A stretch of DNA of 37,880 nt from Chlorobiaceae bacterium. Lineage in GTDB: Bacteria; Bacteroidota; Chlorobiia; Chlorobiales; Chlorobiaceae. The DNA lies in assembly GCA_012972825.1 (NCBI GenBank), contig JABDHL010000026.1:104019-141898 (forward strand), read 5' to 3'. Under the pieces are notes generated by a model, which searched no databases, had not been told where the DNA came from, and saw only the letters and a program-made list of their open reading frames with translations. Below, piece by piece: positions 35,006 to 37,880 of the stretch (the first letter of the stretch is position 1; every line of letters starts with the position of its first letter). The position numbers were made by a program, and so were the translations under genes.

Positions 35006-35500
35006 ATGCATTCAACATCTGAAAATCAATCTCATGGATCAATGCGACGCAAAGAGCGCGAGATTACCAGCCGCCAGGATATCGATACGATCATCCGCTC
35101 GGCAACAGTCATGCATCTCGGTCTTGCTGACAACAATATCCCCTTTCTCGTTCCTGTGTTCTATGCGTACGACGGTTCCGTCCTATATTTTCATTCAGCG
35201 CAGGTCGGCAGCAAAATTGAAATCTTAAAGCGGAACAATACTGTCTGCTTCGAGATTTCGGTTGACCAGGGTTTTATCGAAAACGATCTGGCCTGCGACT
35301 TTGAAGCCAGGCACCGCACCGTCATCGGGTTAGGCAAGGCGTCATTTATAGAAGATGAAGCTGAAAAGATCAATGTGCTCGATTTGATTGTCGGAAGGTT
35401 TTCTGATAAAAAATTTGAGTACCCGAAGGCGAATCTGGTTCATACGGCCGTTATCCGCATCGATATTGATTCGATCAAGGGAAAAACACACGGCTATTAA
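35006..35500 (+). CDS. Pyridoxamine 5'-phosphate oxidase-family flavoprotein in anf operon
   Basis: 164 residues from the ATG at 35006, which has a CAGGGA ribosome binding site; the earlier frame start at 34961 has none. The split beta-barrel pattern of PNPOx-like FMN/FAD proteins is visible: ATVMHLGLADNNIPFLVPVFYAYDGSVLYFHSA, then GSKIEILKRNNTVCFEISVD and HRTVIGLGKASFIEDEAEK. Such proteins bind flavin at the barrel dimer interface, sometimes with haem. It sits between anfK and anfO, so a role with Fe-only nitrogenase is likely. In other diazotrophs the flavocytochrome oxidase Anf3 is required with this enzyme; whether this gene is its counterpart is not shown by sequence. Confidence 0.8.
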   Translation: MHSTSENQSHGSMRRKEREITSRQDIDTIIRSATVMHLGLADNNIPFLVPVFYAYDGSVLYFHSAQVGSKIEILKRNNTVCFEISVDQGFIENDLACDFEARHRTVIGLGKASFIEDEAEKINVLDLIVGRFSDKKFEYPKANLVHTAVIRIDIDSIKGKTHGY

Positions 35501-35529
35501 ACTGTTACAGATAATGAAGAGGAGTGGGC

Positions 35530-36153
35530 ATGATAATTGCTGTAATGACCGATAAGGATGGCAACACGCTTTCCTTTTACGAATCAGGGTTTGTGAAACT
35601 TTTTTCCAACGAAAAGGGTACTTGGAACTGTATTGAGGAGTTTCGTTTTGAGCTCAATGAGGAGAAGGGCCTTGCTGGAATACAGAGTTGCATCCAGAGC
35701 ATGCTTTCCCGACTGGATGAGTGCAGGATACTTATGGTGAAATTCATAAAGGGAGTGCCGCTCTCGATTCTCAAGGAATCAGGCATATCGGTATGGAAAG
35801 TCGACGGCTCGCCAATGGCCTTTTTTGAACATATCAGAGAAGAGGAAGAGAAGATCAGGCTCGAACATCAGAAGAGCATAAAACCTGTTTTGCCGGAACC
35901 TCTGCCGGTTGGCGATACAAAGCACGGAATCTATACCATTGATCTTGTGCATGTGCAGGCGAAAGCTGCAGGGTTTAATTCAAAGGATGTGCTGCTGCCC
36001 TTTTTACAGAAGCAGGTGTTTCAGAAGCTGGAAGTTGTTTGTGAACATCTGCCGAAATGGTTTGAAAAAGAGTTGGAGTCATTAAAACTCCAGTTCAGAA
36101 TCGAAGAGTCAAAGGATGATTTATTTCATGCCATAGTCTCTCCGATAGAGTAA
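35530..36153 (+). CDS. anfO: Fe-only nitrogenase accessory protein AnfO
   Basis: 207 residues from the ATG at 35530. A GTG two codons earlier (35524) lies within the GAGGAG ribosome binding site and is less likely. The N-terminus MIIAVMTDKDGNTLSFYESGFVKLFSNEKGTWN and the pattern WKVDGSPMAFFEHIREEEE fit the AnfO family, found only with Fe-only nitrogenase. It is cytoplasmic. AnfO is needed for full activity of the Fe-only enzyme in Azotobacter, but its biochemical role is not settled. It lies between the flavoprotein and nifB. Confidence 0.8.
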   Translation: MIIAVMTDKDGNTLSFYESGFVKLFSNEKGTWNCIEEFRFELNEEKGLAGIQSCIQSMLSRLDECRILMVKFIKGVPLSILKESGISVWKVDGSPMAFFEHIREEEEKIRLEHQKSIKPVLPEPLPVGDTKHGIYTIDLVHVQAKAAGFNSKDVLLPFLQKQVFQKLEVVCEHLPKWFEKELESLKLQFRIEESKDDLFHAIVSPIE

Positions 36154-36188
36154 ATGTTTAAATATGGGCCTGCTTAAGGTTAGCAAAT

Positions 36189-37478
36189 ATGTCACTGAAA
36201 ATAGAAAACCATCCCTGTTTCAATGATGCGTCACGGCATACGTCCGGGCGTATTCATCTCCCTATTGCACCGAAATGCAACATCCAGTGCAACTACTGCA
36301 ACCGGAAGTTTGACTGCATGAACGAAAACCGCCCCGGCGTTACCAGCAAAATACTGTCGCCGAAGCAGGCGATGCACTATCTTGATCAGGCTATGGCTCT
36401 TTCTCCGAATATCGCTGTTGTTGGAATTGCCGGACCTGGCGATCCGTTCGCAAACCCGGATGAGACTATGGAAACACTCCGGCTGGTTCGTGCGAAGTAT
36501 CCTGAAATGCTGCTCTGCGTTGCGACCAACGGCCTTGACCTGCCTTCCTATATTGATGAACTTGCCGCACTGCAGGTCAGTCATGTCACGCTTACCATCA
36601 ATGCCATCGACCCTGAGATCGGCGCAGAGATCTATTCGTGGGCCCGATATAACAAGAAAATGTATCGCGGTATTCATGCCGCAATGTTGCTTATCGCGAA
36701 CCAGCTTGATTCGCTTAAAAAGCTCAAGAAGGCTGGTGTTACTGCAAAAGTGAACTCCATAATTATTCCGGGTATCAACGATACTCATGTGATTGAAGTT
36801 GCCAGAAAAGCGGCTGAACTTGGGGCCGATATCCTGAACTGCATGCCCTATTACCGCACCACAGAGACTTTTTTTGAAAACATTCCCGAACCATCTCCAG
36901 AACTGGTAGCAGAGATCCAGAAAGCCACTGGGGCTTATCTGCCGCAGATGATGCACTGCAGCCGCTGCCGAGCTGATGCAGTCGGGATAATCGGGGAAAT
37001 AAACTCTCCGGAGATGATGAAGAAACTTGCCGAGTCTGCCGCGCTGACTAAAAATCCGGAAGAGAACCGTCCCTATATTGCCGTCGCCAGCCTTGAAGGC
37101 GTCTTGATCAACCAGCACCTCGGGGAGGCTGAACGTTTTCTGATATACGGAACAGGAAGAAACAACGGTGAGTACGTCCTTGTTGACTCAAGGAAAGCTC
37201 CTGAGGCCGGCGGAGGCAAGGAGCGATGGGAATTGCTGGCCGCCACGTTGATTGACTGCAGGGCTGTGCTGGTCAATGGCGCCGGTGGCTCGCCCATTAA
37301 AGTGATGAATGCTCACGGCATTGATGTGATGGTTCTTGATGGGTCAATCGAGAAAGCCGTGAACGCTTGTTTTGTCAAAGAGGAGCTGAGTGACAGCATA
37401 AAAATCAATCCCTCCAATGCCTGCGGGCCAAGCTGCAGCAAGTTCACCGCTCCGGAGCCGAAGGGCAGTTGTGGATGA
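36189..37478 (+). CDS. nifB: Nitrogenase cofactor biosynthesis radical SAM protein NifB with C-terminal NifX-like domain
   Basis: 429 residues. The radical-SAM motif is CNIQCNYC (Cys30, Cys34, Cys37), with the NifB-specific Cys43 just after it and an additional cluster ligand pair HCSRCRADA near 257-260. Other conserved pieces are GIAGPGDPFANP and the catalytic VNSIIIPGINDTHV. NifB makes NifB-co, the 8Fe-9S-C precursor from which the FeFe-cofactor follows directly. From about residue 295 there is a NifX/NafY-like domain (YIAVASLEGVLINQHLGEAERF... VNGAGGSPIKVMNAHGIDVMV) that binds the precursor. It is the last gene of the operon, and a TAAGG motif precedes the start. Having its own nifB makes the cluster self-sufficient. 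Confidence 0.97.
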   Translation: MSLKIENHPCFNDASRHTSGRIHLPIAPKCNIQCNYCNRKFDCMNENRPGVTSKILSPKQAMHYLDQAMALSPNIAVVGIAGPGDPFANPDETMETLRLVRAKYPEMLLCVATNGLDLPSYIDELAALQVSHVTLTINAIDPEIGAEIYSWARYNKKMYRGIHAAMLLIANQLDSLKKLKKAGVTAKVNSIIIPGINDTHVIEVARKAAELGADILNCMPYYRTTETFFENIPEPSPELVAEIQKATGAYLPQMMHCSRCRADAVGIIGEINSPEMMKKLAESAALTKNPEENRPYIAVASLEGVLINQHLGEAERFLIYGTGRNNGEYVLVDSRKAPEAGGGKERWELLAATLIDCRAVLVNGAGGSPIKVMNAHGIDVMVLDGSIEKAVNACFVKEELSDSIKINPSNACGPSCSKFTAPEPKGSCG

Positions 37479-37516
37479 TAGCTGCATTGTCCAGCTTAAT
37501 ACCCTGTGGATAATGC

Positions 37517-37546
37517 TTAAAAAACCCGGCGCAGGAGAGCGCCGGG
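37517..37546 (-). terminator. Rho-independent terminator, minus-strand orientation
   Basis: CCCGGCGC (37525-37532) pairs with GCGCCGGG (37539-37546) around a 6-base loop. The A-run at 37517-37524 becomes a T-run on the minus strand, so it should stop transcription coming from the right. It may also attenuate nifB readthrough on the plus strand. Confidence 0.75.
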
Positions 37547-37570
37547 AAGGTATAATTTAAAAGGATAGCA

Positions 37571-37594
37571 CGATATATTTTCGATGTTATAACG
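37571..37594. promoter_or_regulatory. ModE-type box downstream of nifB
   Basis: CGATATAT (37571-37578) and TTATAACG (37587-37594) form a 24-bp dyad with an 8-bp centre, the same geometry as at 15370 and 29520. It may control a rightward unit that starts beyond 37600. The spacing rule is met but each half has a mismatch. Confidence 0.5.
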
Positions 37595-37625
37595 GATGAT
37601 AAAAAAAATGTCGTTATGTGTAGTC

Positions 37626-37751
37626 TCATCCGCATTTTTTCCCCGTGCCACTGCAGTGTGAACTGCCGGTGTGAATCCGGCTTCTTTTCATCAGCTCCTG
37701 CAGATTCTGTCCTGAAAAAATGCCACCGACGATCTCTTTAGCCTGAATTAT
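37626..37751 (-). pseudogene. Possible gene remnant with Cys-rich C-terminus
   Basis: A minus-strand frame opens after a double stop and reads AKEIVGGIFSGQNLQELM, then RSRIHTGSSHCSGTGKKCG and a TGA. It is preceded by no proper start (first in-frame ATG gives only 21 residues) and is followed by the terminator at 37517-37546, as if it were the 3' end of a gene that lost its 5' part. The Cys-x6-Cys end could bind metal. Family unknown. Confidence 0.3.
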
Positions 37752-37770
37752 TCATCAGTAAACAAAAAAA

Positions 37771-37848
37771 GGGGGCAAAAAATATCGCAAATCGTTATAT
37801 TACTGGTAGTTAAAGTCAGCTAATAAGACGCGATATTTATGCAACCCC
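37771..37848. repeat. Imperfect inverted repeat at right edge
   Basis: GGGGGCAAAAAATATCGC (37771-37788) is the inverse of GCGATATTTATGCAACCCC (37830-37848) with small gaps. The arms are separated by about 40 bp, and the ATG at 37839 lies within the right arm. It may be an operator, or the end of a mobile element that continues past the window. Confidence 0.4.
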
Positions 37849-37880
37849 TTCATCAGAATATAGTCACTCCGGAGAGTACA

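Larger units (their letters stand above)
37479..37880. other. 402-bp region at the right edge
   Basis: It contains a minus-strand terminator (37517-37546), a ModE-like box (37571-37594), a minus-strand frame ending at 37626 and an inverted repeat (37771-37848). No whole gene is seen. A plus-strand frame begins with ATG at 37839 (MQPLHQNIVTPEST) and leaves the window; too short to call. Confidence 0.5.

Noticed and set aside
37444-37635. 63-codon minus-strand frame across the nifB end
   Set aside because: It overlaps nifB and the terminator hairpin and has no ribosome binding site.
37641-37685. GCCACTG and GGTGTGAATCCGG as a cobalamin riboswitch
   Set aside because: The two elements occur in the wrong order and the rest of the riboswitch core is missing; the bases are explained by the minus-strand frame.

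Overview
The window looks like chromosome from a green sulfur bacterium (Chlorobiaceae, Chlorobium/Pelodictyon type). This is inference from gene content and protein character: a nifI1-nifI2 pair inside a nitrogenase operon, a CIRCE-controlled groESL, an LptD-like protein, hypED and a stand-alone trpA. No rRNA or tRNA gene was recognised, so the assignment is not proven.

Left third (1-14.5 kb): mostly housekeeping genes on the minus strand. In order: the start of a family 2 glycosyltransferase cut by the window edge, trpA, a CPBP membrane protease, queC, a ParE/Phd toxin-antitoxin pair with its own palindromic operator, groEL-groES under a perfect CIRCE element, uvrA, an Rrf2-type regulator with three cysteines, an alpha/beta hydrolase and a convergent lptD-like gene. 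A two-helix membrane protein of unknown function follows.

Middle (14.5-29.3 kb): a molybdate permease gene (modB) stands alone, without modA or modC, behind a palindrome that looks like a ModE site. Next is a sucA-sucB-lpdA operon for 2-oxoglutarate dehydrogenase, which seems richer in G+C than its surroundings and is preceded by a 36-codon leader frame that overlaps the sucA start. An accessory stretch follows: a DUF302 protein, two duplicated secreted Lys/Ala-rich small proteins, a frameshifted remnant, a YbjN-like protein, a secreted beta-rich protein and an OmpA-type lipoprotein. hypE and hypD for [NiFe]-hydrogenase maturation come next. Finally there is a scar in which the first 58 residues of a FecCD-type permease are joined to a molybdate-binding Mop/TOBE domain.

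Right end (29.3-37.9 kb): a complete iron-only nitrogenase operon, anfH-nifI1-nifI2-anfD-anfG-anfK, then a PNPOx-family flavoprotein, anfO and nifB. Its 670-bp control region holds two ModE-like palindromes, two tandem GTGC-N6-GYAC dyads exactly 30 bp apart, and a sigma-54 -24/-12 promoter with exact GG-N10-GC spacing. A further ModE-like palindrome lies beyond nifB.

Read together, the right end and the orphan modB suggest a molybdenum-responsive network. When Mo is present, ModE would silence transport genes and the Mo-free nitrogenase. When Mo is scarce, a sigma-54 activator of the AnfA/VnfA kind would switch on anf. NifI1/NifI2 would then tune the enzyme by sensing 2-oxoglutarate. The main points for follow-up are this control region, the flavoprotein inside the operon, the damaged Mo-transport genes, and a 2-oxoglutarate dehydrogenase in an organism expected to run the TCA cycle in reverse.
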